Part shown: positions 6,882-15,307 of the stretch, in pieces | Numbering within the stretch: the first letter of the stretch is position 1 | How the letters are laid out: each line of letters opens with the position of its first letter | Source: Clostridia bacterium | Lineage (GTDB): Bacteria > Bacillota > Clostridia > Oscillospirales > CAG-272 | Direction of reading: 5' to 3' | Length of the DNA: 21,996 bases | NCBI GenBank assembly: GCA_017452335.1 | Contig: JAFTMP010000055.1 | Location: forward strand, 1 to 21,996 | Notes under the pieces: generated by a model | What the model was told of the DNA's origin: nothing | Seen by the model: the letters and a program-made list of their open reading frames with translations, nothing else | The model's database searches: none | Position numbers and translations under genes: made by a program

Positions 6882-8777
6882 TCAGGTATTTTCTTCTTTA
6901 AAATAGAGCAGTGCATACGCCCCCGATTTTACGCAAAGCGTCTCTTTAACGCTCTGCATGTCGGGAATTGACACCCCACCCTCTTCAACTTCATACTCAA
7001 AATCTTGCTCCCCGCAGTTGACGATCACGCGTATGCGCTCTTCATCGGTAAAGCGGTCAAACACAAACACCCCGTCCTGATGCAGAACGCCTCTATAATA
7101 AGCATCCTTTAAAAGCGGGTATTGGGTACGCAATGCCATGGCAGTGCGGTAAAACGCCAGCACATCTTGATCCTCCTTGCCCCAAGGATAAGGTCTGCGG
7201 TTAAAGGGATCGTGATATCCTTCCATACCGATCTCATCCCCGTAATAAATGCAGGGCATACCGGGTAGAGTTACCTGGAGGATCACTGCCAGCTTTAACA
7301 GCTTCACTGCCTGCGCACGCTCTTCTTTGGTAAGAGATGCTTCAGCTAACTCGCTGTTGGGCTTATAGCCCTCGGGAGAGCCTGCCAAAACCGTCAAGAT
7401 CCGCTCGGTATCGTGGGTGGAAAGGATGTTCATTTGCAGATCAGAGACGGCTTTGGGGTAATGGCTATACAAGATGCGCATAGCATAATAAATTGACTCC
7501 GCATCTCCGTTTTGCAAATAGGAAATGATTGCATTTTTCAGCGGATAATTCATCACTGCATTCAATTGTCCGCCGTTAAAATAGTGTCTGCGGTGAGAGT
7601 AGGCGATCTTATTGGAAGCATCCTCCCAAACCTCGCCGTAGATCAGTCCATCGGGACGCTCCGTACTGACGCGCGCTCTGATGGCATCCAGCATCTTATC
7701 GGAAAGCTCATCTGCCACGTCCAGACGCCATCCAAGAAGACCCATACGGGTATACTTCTCGATAATACCGCCCTTTCCGGCTATAAAATCAATAAACTCG
7801 GGGTTGGAACCGTTTACCTTGGGTAAGATACTGATCCCCCACCAGCTTTCATACTTTTCGGGGAAAGAAGTAAACAAAAACCAAGGATAAAAAGCAGAAT
7901 CCTTGCTCTGGTAAGCACCTACACCGGGATAGTTGCCGTATTTATTGAAATACAGACTGTCATCTCCCGTGTGGTTAAACACGCCGTCAAGAACGATGCC
8001 GATATCCCGCTTCTTTGCCTCCGTAATCAACTCCCGAAGCGCCTCTTCCCCGCCAAACATACGATCAACCGTAGAATAATCTGCTGTATCGTATTTATGG
8101 TTGGAAGCCGCCTCAAAAATGGGATTTAAATAGATCACAGAAACACCCAGCGTCTTTAAGTAATCCAGCTTTTCGATCACACCCCAAAGGGTTCCGCCAA
8201 AGAAGTGATTATTCTTCACAGGCAAACCGGGACCCGCTTGATACTCGGAAATAGGCGCATACCAATCCTCTTCAAGCACAGCACCCTCTTTTACAGGTGC
8301 CCCCTTGCCCTTTGCAAAGCGGTCGGGAAAGATCTGATAAATGATCCCGCCGGCATGAACAGAAGGCGCATTGGTGCCCGGACGGTACACCGACAGCTGA
8401 AAACGGCTGATCTGCTCACCCGAAACAGCGATCATATAGCCCTCACCGAACTCATTCTGCGCCACGATAAATTTAGGGGTATAAAATGCGTAGTAAAACA
8501 AACCGAAAAGCTGTCCTTCAGGACAAATGCTGTCGGTTCGAATGGTGAACAAAAAGGACTCATCCTTTTGTTTTTCACCTTTTATGGATACAGTTCTGCC
8601 GGTATCGTCACAAAAAAGACGAATCTCGGCACTGTCTGCGGCATATTCTTCACGCAGGGTCAGAAGCACGTGTAGCTCCTCGCCGTACTCAAAGGCGGTG
8701 AAGAGTTCCGCATGGGGAGTGCGGGTGGCAGTAAACTGCACCCGCACTTTATTCTGATCGTCTATCGCATAAGCCAT
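6882..8777 (-). CDS. GH13 alpha-amylase/neopullulanase-like glycosidase
   Basis: This 631-residue enzyme hydrolyses (or may transfer) alpha-glucan linkages, probably in the cytoplasm as no signal peptide is seen. Residues 1-130 look like an N-terminal beta-sandwich of the CBM34 type found in neopullulanases and cyclomaltodextrinases. The TIM barrel begins at GGIIYQIFPDRF (about 143-154). The conserved GH13 regions are present: DGVFNH (264-269), GWRLDVADE with nucleophile D353, EVWED with acid/base E382, and STHD with D456. A C-terminal beta domain closes the protein. It follows glgP by 28 bases with AAAGGA before its ATG, so it is likely the last glg operon gene and degrades glycogen or imported maltodextrins. 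It is not a branching enzyme by its domain layout. Amylase, neopullulanase and maltogenic specificities cannot be told apart here. Confidence 0.9.
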   Translation of the reverse strand: MAYAIDDQNKVRVQFTATRTPHAELFTAFEYGEELHVLLTLREEYAADSAEIRLFCDDTGRTVSIKGEKQKDESFLFTIRTDSICPEGQLFGLFYYAFYTPKFIVAQNEFGEGYMIAVSGEQISRFQLSVYRPGTNAPSVHAGGIIYQIFPDRFAKGKGAPVKEGAVLEEDWYAPISEYQAGPGLPVKNNHFFGGTLWGVIEKLDYLKTLGVSVIYLNPIFEAASNHKYDTADYSTVDRMFGGEEALRELITEAKKRDIGIVLDGVFNHTGDDSLYFNKYGNYPGVGAYQSKDSAFYPWFLFTSFPEKYESWWGISILPKVNGSNPEFIDFIAGKGGIIEKYTRMGLLGWRLDVADELSDKMLDAIRARVSTERPDGLIYGEVWEDASNKIAYSHRRHYFNGGQLNAVMNYPLKNAIISYLQNGDAESIYYAMRILYSHYPKAVSDLQMNILSTHDTERILTVLAGSPEGYKPNSELAEASLTKEERAQAVKLLKLAVILQVTLPGMPCIYYGDEIGMEGYHDPFNRRPYPWGKEDQDVLAFYRTAMALRTQYPLLKDAYYRGVLHQDGVFVFDRFTDEERIRVIVNCGEQDFEYEVEEGGVSIPDMQSVKETLCVKSGAYALLYFKEENT

Positions 8778-8805
8778 ATGCTGACTAATCCTTTCGTTTC
8801 TAACT

Positions 8806-11235
8806 TCAGTCTTTTACCTTTACAGGAGCCATGTGCCAGATCTTCTCTGCATAGTCTGCAATACTTCTGTCCGCTGCAAAGTAACCCGCACCTGCGATGT
8901 TTTCAAGAGACATCTTATTCCACTTCTCCCTGTCGGCATAATCCTTGATTGCCTTCTCATGAACGAAGCAGTAGTCATCAAAGTCGGCAAGACACATATA
9001 GGGGTCAGCAATACCCTGCGTCATTAACAGATAGTTGACCATGTCCTGATAAGGTCTGCCGTTGAAGCCCTCACCCAAACGGTGAATGGTACGGCGGATC
9101 GCCTGGCTGTTGTTGTAGTAATCAGAAGAATAATATCCCTTCTTCCACAGCTCATCCACTTCCTCAGTTCTCAAACCAAAGATATAGATGTTGTCATTGC
9201 CCACAGCCTCTGCCATTTCAACGTTTGCACCGTCAAGAGTACCCATGGTCAGAGCACCGTTGATCATCAGCTTCATATTACCTGTACCGCTGGCTTCCTT
9301 ACCTGCCAGGGAGATCTGCTCACTGATCTCTGCCGCGGGAATGAGCACTTCAGCAACGGAAACATTGTAGTCTTCCACGAACACAACCTTCAGCTTCTTA
9401 GAAATTTCGGGATGCTTTTCGATTTCCTTGCTCAAGTTCCAGATCAAATTGATGATCTGCTTTGCCATATAGTATCCGGGTGCAGCCTTTGCACCGAAGA
9501 TAAAGGTCTGGGGCTGGATATCCAAATCGGGATTTTCAAGCAACTGATCATAGAGATAGATGATACGCAGAGTGTTGAGAAGCTGTCTCTTATACTCGTG
9601 CATTCTCTTGATCTGTACGTCAAACAGAGAATCGGGATCAATGGAAACGCCCTGCTTCTTCAAGCAGTATTCTGCAAAACGAACCTTGTTTTCTCTCTTA
9701 ACACGCTCCAGTGTTTCAAGAACAGCCTTGTCATCCTTAAAATCACGGAGCTTTGCCAATTCCTCGGGCTTCTTTCTGTAATCTGTACCAATGGTCTCAT
9801 CCAGCAGCTTTGTCAGTCCGGGGTTAGAGAAGCACAGCCATCTTCTGTGTGCAATACCGTTGGTCACGTTGGTGAATTTCTCGGGCGTATGCTTGTAGAA
9901 ATCTCTGAATACAGTCTTGGTCAGAATATCGGAGTGCAGTGCGGACACACCGTTAACGGTGTGAGACGCCAGTACAGACAGATTTGCCATACGAACCGAG
10001 CGGTTGCAAATGATGGACATTCTGGCAATACGATCCCAGTCACCGGGATAAGTCTTCCAAAGATCAGCACAGAAGCGGCGGTTGATCTCGCAAATGATAG
10101 AGTGAATTCTGGGCAAACGAAGAGCAAACAGATCCTCGTTCCAGCATTCCAGTGCTTCGGGAAGTACGGTATGGTTGGTGTAGGTGATACACTTGGTTAC
10201 CATCTCCCATGCCTCTTCCCAGTTATAAGAATAGGTGTCGATCAAAATGCGCATCAGCTCGGGAACAACGATCGCAGGGTGAGTATCGTTGATGTGCAGT
10301 GCTACCTTGTCTGCGAAATTCAGCATTGTGCCGTAACGGCGCAGATGATCGGAAATAATGGTCTGAAGCGATGCGGATACCAGAAAATACTGCTGAGTCA
10401 GACGCAGAAGCTTTCCCTCGGTGTGGTTATCCGCAGGATAAAGGACTTTGGAAATAACCTCTGCATTGGAGGTTTCCTGAATCGCTCTCACATACTCGCC
10501 CTGAGAGAACAGTCCCATATTAAATGGCTTGGTGTCCTTTGCCTTAAACAGTCTCAAAGTATTTACTGCATGGCAGTTATAGCCGGAGATGGGCAGATCG
10601 TAGGGGATCGCCTGCACCTCTTCATAATCGGTATGAACAACATCAAGATGTCCATCCTTCCATTCTTCTCTGATCTTTCCGCCAAAACGAACGGTCACAG
10701 CCTTGTCGGTTCTGGGAATCAAAGAAGCATTGGCAGAAGGAAGCCATACGTCGGGCAACTCTACCTGATCGCCGTCAATGATTCTTTGCTTGAACATGCC
10801 GTAATCATAAAGAATCGAGCATCCGGTTGCAGAATAATCTCCGGTGGTCAGGGCGTCCATAAAGCAAGCCGCAAGTCTTCCCAGGCCTCCGTTTCCAAGT
10901 CCGGGGTCTGCTTCCAATGTGCAAACGTCGTCAAAGTCAAGTCCGCATTCGCCGAGAATTGTTTTCACTTCCTCTTCAATTCCCAGGTTCATTACATTGT
11001 TTTTGAGCTGTCTGCCAATCAAAAACTCGATGCAAAGATAGTAAATTCTCTTGGACTGCTGTTTCTTAATTTCCTTTTTAAACTGTGCTCTTTTTCCGGA
11101 GAGAATATCCTTCACTACAAGCTGCAGTGCGCCGTAAAACTGCTCCTTATTCGCATCTGCAATTGCAACGTTGTAGTATCTTGCAAGCTTGCCCTCCAGG
11201 GCGCTTTTCAGTTCGGTAAGTGTTTGCGTGTTCAT
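8806..11235 (-). CDS. glgP: Glycogen/maltodextrin phosphorylase
   Basis: This 809-residue GT35 enzyme releases glucose-1-phosphate from alpha-1,4-glucan ends using orthophosphate and pyridoxal phosphate. The length and sequence are typical throughout: EADPGLGNGGLGRLAACF near residue 110, INDTHPA in the middle, and the PLP site EASGTGNMK with the Schiff-base lysine at residue 655, followed by NGALTMGTLDGANVE. No regulatory extension is visible. The ATG has AAGGATGG about 12 bases upstream, slightly long spacing. The gene lies 33 bases after glgA and 28 bases before the GH13 gene. Specificity for glycogen as against maltodextrin cannot be read directly; operon context favours glycogen. A 734-codon frame on the opposite strand here is a shadow. 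Confidence 0.97.
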   Translation of the reverse strand: MNTQTLTELKSALEGKLARYYNVAIADANKEQFYGALQLVVKDILSGKRAQFKKEIKKQQSKRIYYLCIEFLIGRQLKNNVMNLGIEEEVKTILGECGLDFDDVCTLEADPGLGNGGLGRLAACFMDALTTGDYSATGCSILYDYGMFKQRIIDGDQVELPDVWLPSANASLIPRTDKAVTVRFGGKIREEWKDGHLDVVHTDYEEVQAIPYDLPISGYNCHAVNTLRLFKAKDTKPFNMGLFSQGEYVRAIQETSNAEVISKVLYPADNHTEGKLLRLTQQYFLVSASLQTIISDHLRRYGTMLNFADKVALHINDTHPAIVVPELMRILIDTYSYNWEEAWEMVTKCITYTNHTVLPEALECWNEDLFALRLPRIHSIICEINRRFCADLWKTYPGDWDRIARMSIICNRSVRMANLSVLASHTVNGVSALHSDILTKTVFRDFYKHTPEKFTNVTNGIAHRRWLCFSNPGLTKLLDETIGTDYRKKPEELAKLRDFKDDKAVLETLERVKRENKVRFAEYCLKKQGVSIDPDSLFDVQIKRMHEYKRQLLNTLRIIYLYDQLLENPDLDIQPQTFIFGAKAAPGYYMAKQIINLIWNLSKEIEKHPEISKKLKVVFVEDYNVSVAEVLIPAAEISEQISLAGKEASGTGNMKLMINGALTMGTLDGANVEMAEAVGNDNIYIFGLRTEEVDELWKKGYYSSDYYNNSQAIRRTIHRLGEGFNGRPYQDMVNYLLMTQGIADPYMCLADFDDYCFVHEKAIKDYADREKWNKMSLENIAGAGYFAADRSIADYAEKIWHMAPVKVKD

Positions 11236-11268
11236 GTCTGTGTTAATCCATCCTTAGTTTTTTACTGC

Positions 11269-12684
11269 TCACAGAGAGCCATATAATTTAATGTATTCAA
11301 GTGCCGAGCGCTGCCAGGAGAAATCGCTGGTCATCGCATTCACGGTCAGCTTGTTCCAATTCTCTCTGTCGTAGTAAAGCTCAAGCGCACGGTCAAGAGC
11401 ATTGAGCATATCGTATGCATCGTAACTCTTGAAGGTCACGCCGTTCCCCTTTTCTGTAGTGGGGTTATATGCCTTAATGGTGTCGTAAAGTCCACCGACC
11501 TCACGAACAACAGGAACGGTACCAAAGCGGCATGCCATCATCTGTGCAAGTCCGCAAGGTTCGCTCTTGGAAGGCATTAAGAAAATATCTGCGCCTGCAT
11601 AGACCTTCTTTGCGAAAGCCTTGTTGTAGGCAAGGATCACCCCGCACTTGTGGGGGTATTTCTTCGAGATCCAGTTAAAGAAGTTTTCCAGCTCACTCTC
11701 ACCCGTGCCAAGCAGTACGAACTGTACGTCTCTCTGGAGCAGATCCTCCAGCACGTGGCGAACCAGATCAAAGCCCTTGTGGGATGCCAGTCTTGAGATC
11801 ATCGCGATCACAGGCGTTTCGGGCGATTCGGGCAGACCGAACAGTCTTTGTACCTCTGCCTTGCACTGTGCCTTGTTGGTCAGATCGGTATGATCAAAGC
11901 CCGCAACGATCTCGGGGCTGTTCATGGGGTCAAACTGCGCGTAGTCGATACCATTTACGATACCGCTGAGCTTGTGTGCGCAAGATCTTACTGCATGATG
12001 CAGTCCGCTTGCAAAATATTCGCCCTTGATCTCCTCGGAGTACTGTTGCGAAACGGTGGTTACATGGTTTGCACAAACCATAGCACCCTTGGTCAGGTTC
12101 AAGCATCCGTTGTAGGTCATATCCTGTCTTGCTTCTTCACCCAGCTCGAAGATATCGCCAAGCAACTCCGATCCGTACACACCCTGGTATTCGATATTAT
12201 GAATGGTGTAAACGGTCTTGGTGTTGGGATAACGATACTTATGCTTCTGGTAGATCACGCAGAGCGCAGACTGCCAGTCATTGGCGTGCAGAACATCGGG
12301 CACGAAGTCAATGCGTGCAACCATGTCCATAACCGCCTTGCAGAAATATGCATAGCGCTCGCCATCGTCGAAGTTACCGTACAGTGCGTTTCTCTTGAAA
12401 TAGAACTCGTTATCAATAAAATAATAGGTAACGCCCTTCTCTTCCAGCGCATAAACGCCGCAGTACTGTCTTCTCCAAGAAAGATTGATGACAAACTCAT
12501 CAACTCTCTTCATTCTCTCGCGGTATTCTGCCTTTACAGTGCTGTAAAGAGGAATCACCACTCTTACATCAGCGTCGGGATCTGCCGCCGCAAGAGCCGC
12601 GGGAAGAGAACCCATTACATCACCAAGCCCGCCAGTACCGGCATAAGGATTAGCCTCTGATGCAACAAACAAAATCTTTTTCAT
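11269..12684 (-). CDS. glgA: Glycogen synthase (ADP-glucose dependent)
   Basis: This 471-residue GT5 enzyme adds glucose from ADP-glucose to alpha-1,4-glucan chains in the cytoplasm. The N-terminus (KKILFVASEANPYAGTGGL) is the GT5 Rossmann start, but the lysine of the usual KTGGL ADP-glucose-binding motif is glycine (residue 16). The catalytic C-terminal part is normal: NGIDYAQFDP, ISRLASHKGFDL, PSKSEPCGLAQMMA and GGLYDT. I chose the ATG at 12684 because AGGAG lies four bases upstream and the protein then begins with the family's MKK-ILF strand; the ATG at 12696 has no ribosome binding site and abuts a strong hairpin. The gene sits between glgD and glgP. Confidence 0.95.
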   Translation of the reverse strand: MKKILFVASEANPYAGTGGLGDVMGSLPAALAAADPDADVRVVIPLYSTVKAEYRERMKRVDEFVINLSWRRQYCGVYALEEKGVTYYFIDNEFYFKRNALYGNFDDGERYAYFCKAVMDMVARIDFVPDVLHANDWQSALCVIYQKHKYRYPNTKTVYTIHNIEYQGVYGSELLGDIFELGEEARQDMTYNGCLNLTKGAMVCANHVTTVSQQYSEEIKGEYFASGLHHAVRSCAHKLSGIVNGIDYAQFDPMNSPEIVAGFDHTDLTNKAQCKAEVQRLFGLPESPETPVIAMISRLASHKGFDLVRHVLEDLLQRDVQFVLLGTGESELENFFNWISKKYPHKCGVILAYNKAFAKKVYAGADIFLMPSKSEPCGLAQMMACRFGTVPVVREVGGLYDTIKAYNPTTEKGNGVTFKSYDAYDMLNALDRALELYYDRENWNKLTVNAMTSDFSWQRSALEYIKLYGSL

Positions 12685-12697
12685 AAAACTCCTCATG

Positions 12698-12731
12698 GTG
12701 CCGATCTCGTTCTTTCGTCCGAGATCGGCAC
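12698..12731 (-). promoter_or_regulatory. Strong intercistronic stem-loop between glgD and glgA
   Basis: GTGCCGATCTCG (12698-12709) and CGAGATCGGCAC (12720-12731) form a perfect 12-bp GC-rich stem with a ten-base loop. On the minus strand it ends one base before an unused ATG and about five bases before the AGGAG ribosome binding site of glgA. No U tract follows in that direction, so it is not a standard terminator. Likely roles are blocking 3' exonucleases on glgCD mRNA, an RNase processing site, or control of ribosome access to glgA. In the plus direction a short T/A-rich stretch follows, but no plus-strand gene is present to terminate. Confidence 0.75.
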
Positions 12732-12757
12732 TTTCTAAAAATATTTACTTATATAAC

Positions 12758-13888
12758 TTAGATCATCTTTCCTTTTTCGATGCAGAAAGGCATGGTTTCG
12801 TAACCGGAAAGTGTTCTGTAGTCTCTGATCACCACATTCTTGTCGGCAACCACGCAATTGAGGTTCACACTGTTGCCGGTGTAGGTATCCTGGAACAGGA
12901 TGGAGTTCTTGACCACCGTGTTCTTACCAACCTTTACACCTCTGAACAGGATGGAATTCTCAACCGTACCCTCGATCACACAGCCGTCTGCAATCAAGGA
13001 GTTCTTAACCTTGGCATCATCGCTGTACTTAGTGGGGGTGGAATTGCGCACCTTGGTGATAATGGGGCGGTTCTTCACGCCGAAGATGGAATTTCTTTCT
13101 TCGCTGTTTTCCAGCAGATTCATGGAGCATGCAAAGTAGTCCTGCATGGAGCTGAAGCTTGCATAGTATCCGTCGTAACGATATACCATGTATTTAGCAA
13201 ATGCAGCGTTGCGTGCAAGGAAGTCTCTGGACATACTGGTCAGGTTTCTTGCCATTGCATCGTGAACCATCACCTGCAGATATCTTCTGGATACCACCCA
13301 GATATTGATGTTCACATCGTGCTCACCGGTGATGCGGGAGGGACGAATGAGAACATCGGTGATTCTGCCGTCTTCGTTAGAATCCACAAGAATGGAGCGA
13401 GCCGCCTTTTCGGGGGTCACATTCATCTTCTTTACAGCAACGGTGATGTCCGCACCGGTTCTTTCGTGCTGAGCCACCATGTCGCTGATGTTAACATTAC
13501 AGATACCATCGCAGTCTGCCAGCACCACATAGTCACTGGTCATATTGAAAATGGTATTGGAAATGCTCTTCAGTGCTTCCATACGGGAGTTGAAGCGTGC
13601 AATGCCGGTGCCTGCAAAGGCACTCATATAGGGGGTCATCATCTTCAGACCGCCGGAACGGCGGGCAAGGTCCCAGTCTTTACCGGAGCCCACATGGTCA
13701 AGCAATGACTGATAGTTTCTGGTAGTTACCACGTAAACACTGTTCACACCGGAGTTTACCAGGTTGGAAAGGGGAAAGTCGATCAGACGGTAGCGGCACG
13801 CAAAAGGCAGAGAAGCCATGGTACGAACTCTGGTCAGTTCGGGGATCGCGTCATCGTGAAGATTAGAGAAAATAATTCCTTCGGTCAT
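12758..13888 (-). CDS. glgD: GlgD, regulatory/non-catalytic glucose-1-phosphate adenylyltransferase subunit
   Basis: This 376-residue protein pairs with GlgC in Firmicutes to form the ADP-glucose pyrophosphorylase heteromer. It has the nucleotidyltransferase fold (ACRYRLIDFPLSN near residue 30, DWDLARRSGG near 72) but lacks the GGxGxRL pyrophosphorylase loop seen in its neighbour, as expected for GlgD. The C-terminal part (about 285-365) is a left-handed beta-helix of short hexapeptide-like repeats (NSLIADG, NSILFRG, NSILFQD). It lies 14 bases after glgC, and its AGGAGG ribosome binding site, nine bases before the ATG, begins in the glgC stop codon. Known GlgD proteins modulate or raise GlgC activity rather than acting alone. 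Confidence 0.95.
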   Translation of the reverse strand: MTEGIIFSNLHDDAIPELTRVRTMASLPFACRYRLIDFPLSNLVNSGVNSVYVVTTRNYQSLLDHVGSGKDWDLARRSGGLKMMTPYMSAFAGTGIARFNSRMEALKSISNTIFNMTSDYVVLADCDGICNVNISDMVAQHERTGADITVAVKKMNVTPEKAARSILVDSNEDGRITDVLIRPSRITGEHDVNINIWVVSRRYLQVMVHDAMARNLTSMSRDFLARNAAFAKYMVYRYDGYYASFSSMQDYFACSMNLLENSEERNSIFGVKNRPIITKVRNSTPTKYSDDAKVKNSLIADGCVIEGTVENSILFRGVKVGKNTVVKNSILFQDTYTGNSVNLNCVVADKNVVIRDYRTLSGYETMPFCIEKGKMI

Positions 13889-13902
13889 GTTACTTTACCT
13901 CC

Positions 13903-15099
13903 TTAATTCTTTGCAGTTCCGGGATAGATCATTGCGCCTGCTTCCACAGTGTCTCCTGCGGCAACCTCAATGCCTGCACCGATCACTGCGATCTTAACGC
14001 CTTCAGCCTTTTCAAGACCAACAGTTGCCTTTTCGCCAACCACTACGTCATGATCAAGCATAGAGTACTGTACATTGGCACCTGCCAAGATCTTGGTGTC
14101 AGAGAAGATCACACTGTCTTTTACAACGGCACCGGGTGCTACGTACACTCCTGAGAAAAGGATAGAGTTGATTACTTCGCCGTAGATCTCGCATCCCTCG
14201 GTCACAAGGGAGTTGTTCACCTTCGCCTCATCTCCGAGATACTGAGGCTGACGGGCACCGCTTCTGGAATAGATCTTGTGACGGCGGTCATACAGATTGA
14301 ACACGGGCTCTGCACCCAGCAGATCCATGTTTGCTTCCCACAAGCTGTCGATGGTTCCCACATCCTTCCAGTAGCCTTCGAAACGGTATGCAAACATTCT
14401 TGCACCCGAATTAAGCATTGCGGGAATGATGTTCTTACCAAAGTCATTCTCGGAATCCTTGTCCTCAGCATCGGCAATCAAGAACTTTTCGAGCATTGCC
14501 TTGTTAAAGATGTAGATACCCATGGATGCCTTGGTGGACTTGGGGTTCTTGGGTTTTTCAGCAAACTCTGTGATGCGCTCGTTTTCGTCGGTATACATAA
14601 TACCGAAACGAGAAGCCTCGGAAAGCGGCACGTCAATCACTGCGATGGTGCAGTCTGCATTGTTGCGCTTGTGGTATTCCAGCATCTGTGCATAGTCCAT
14701 ATTATAAATATGGTCGCCGGAAAGGATCAGAACATAATCGGGATCATAGCGGTTGATGAAGTTCAAGTTCTGATAGATGGCATTAGCAGTTCCCTTGTAC
14801 CAGTCCTGAACATCCTTTGCCTGATAAGGAGGCAACACCATAACACCGCCGGAGGCTCTGTCAAGATCCCAGGGCTGTCCGTTGCCGATGTATTCATTGA
14901 GTACAAGCGGCTGATACTGAGTCAGCACACCCACCGTATCGATCCCCGAGTTGACGCAGTTGGAAAGCGGAAAATCGATGATTCGATACTTGCCCCCAAA
15001 GGGCACTGCCGGCTTTGCGGTGGTTTCAGTCAGCGCATACAGTCTGCTTCCCTGTCCGCCTGCCAGCAACATTGCTACGCATTCCTTTTTGTTAAACAT
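13903..15099 (-). CDS. glgC: Glucose-1-phosphate adenylyltransferase, catalytic subunit
   Basis: This 398-residue enzyme makes ADP-glucose from glucose-1-phosphate and ATP, the committed step of bacterial glycogen synthesis. The catalytic loop GGQGSRL (residues 14-20), AKPAVPFGGKYRIIDF, the ATP/sugar-binding WYKGTANA segment and SGDHIY are intact. The C-terminal left-handed beta-helix follows (NSLVTEG, NSILFSG, DSVIFSD). The longer frame to 15147 is rejected: the ATG at 15099 has a consensus AGGAGG six bases upstream and starts the protein directly before the Rossmann strand. It is the first gene of the glg operon, behind a strong promoter and a leader of about 95 bases. Allosteric effectors cannot be inferred from sequence. 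Confidence 0.97.
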   Translation of the reverse strand: MFNKKECVAMLLAGGQGSRLYALTETTAKPAVPFGGKYRIIDFPLSNCVNSGIDTVGVLTQYQPLVLNEYIGNGQPWDLDRASGGVMVLPPYQAKDVQDWYKGTANAIYQNLNFINRYDPDYVLILSGDHIYNMDYAQMLEYHKRNNADCTIAVIDVPLSEASRFGIMYTDENERITEFAEKPKNPKSTKASMGIYIFNKAMLEKFLIADAEDKDSENDFGKNIIPAMLNSGARMFAYRFEGYWKDVGTIDSLWEANMDLLGAEPVFNLYDRRHKIYSRSGARQPQYLGDEAKVNNSLVTEGCEIYGEVINSILFSGVYVAPGAVVKDSVIFSDTKILAGANVQYSMLDHDVVVGEKATVGLEKAEGVKIAVIGAGIEVAAGDTVEAGAMIYPGTAKN

Positions 15100-15160
15100 G
15101 TTTGTCCTCCTTTTCAGTACATCTGCCACATTCCAAGCGACAGGCAATGTATTCTCTCAA

Positions 15161-15182
15161 TTTTTAAAACGCATTTTAAAAA
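15161..15182 (-). promoter_or_regulatory. A/T palindrome in the glgC leader
   Basis: TTTTTAAAA (15161-15169) and TTTTAAAAA (15174-15182) form a perfect 9-bp inverted repeat around four bases (CGCA on the plus strand). It lies roughly 13 to 34 bases downstream of the predicted start site, a usual place for a repressor operator. As RNA it would be a weak A-U hairpin. Either role is inference. Confidence 0.4.
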
Positions 15183-15201
15183 CCGATAATATATTCAATT
15201 C

Positions 15202-15230
15202 AGTATACATCATTCTGAGATTTTTTTCAA
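15202..15230 (-). promoter_or_regulatory. Housekeeping promoter of the glg operon
   Basis: On the minus strand TTGAAA (15225-15230) and TATACT (15202-15207) are separated by exactly 17 bases, close to the sigma-A consensus. A T-rich tract lies just upstream of the -35 and may act as an UP-like element. Transcription would start near 15195, about 95 bases before the glgC ATG. Confidence 0.8.
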
Positions 15231-15307
15231 GTGTTTCTGAAAAAAATACCAAAAAAATATGACAAAATCTTTACTTTTTCGAAATAATCTAAGCCTCTGT
15301 AACGCTT

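Noticed and set aside
6882..8777. Branching enzyme GlgB
   Set aside because: The N-terminal domain and the barrel start (YQIFPDRF) fit neopullulanase/cyclomaltodextrinase enzymes, not GlgB.
9082..11286. 734-codon open frame on the plus strand
   Set aside because: It is exactly antisense to glgP, has no recognisable domain or ribosome binding site, and arises from the codon use of the real gene.
11848..12660. 270-codon plus-strand frame
   Set aside because: It is antisense to glgA, with no motif or ribosome binding site.
12698..12745. Plus-strand terminator formed by the 12-bp hairpin and following T/A stretch
   Set aside because: No gene is transcribed rightward here, and the tail is a mixed TTTCTAAAAATATTT, not a run of T.
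12732..12757. Internal promoter for glgA from the TATATAAG-like sequence
   Set aside because: A -10-like element exists, but no -35 at suitable spacing was found; operon spacing explains expression well enough.
12695..13708. 337-codon plus-strand frame
   Set aside because: It is antisense to glgD, whose protein is well conserved; the plus-strand translation is rich in His, Cys and Val without family motifs.
13889..15147. Longer GlgC starting at 15147
   Set aside because: The extra 16 residues lack a ribosome binding site and conservation, while the ATG at 15099 has AGGAGG at ideal spacing.
14278..15189. 303-codon plus-strand frame
   Set aside because: It is antisense to glgC and ends in the glg promoter/leader; no support as a gene.
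15231..15307. Terminator after the DUF3810 gene
   Set aside because: Only a four-base AACG/CGTT pairing and scattered T tracts are present; there is no GC-rich stem directly before a U tract.
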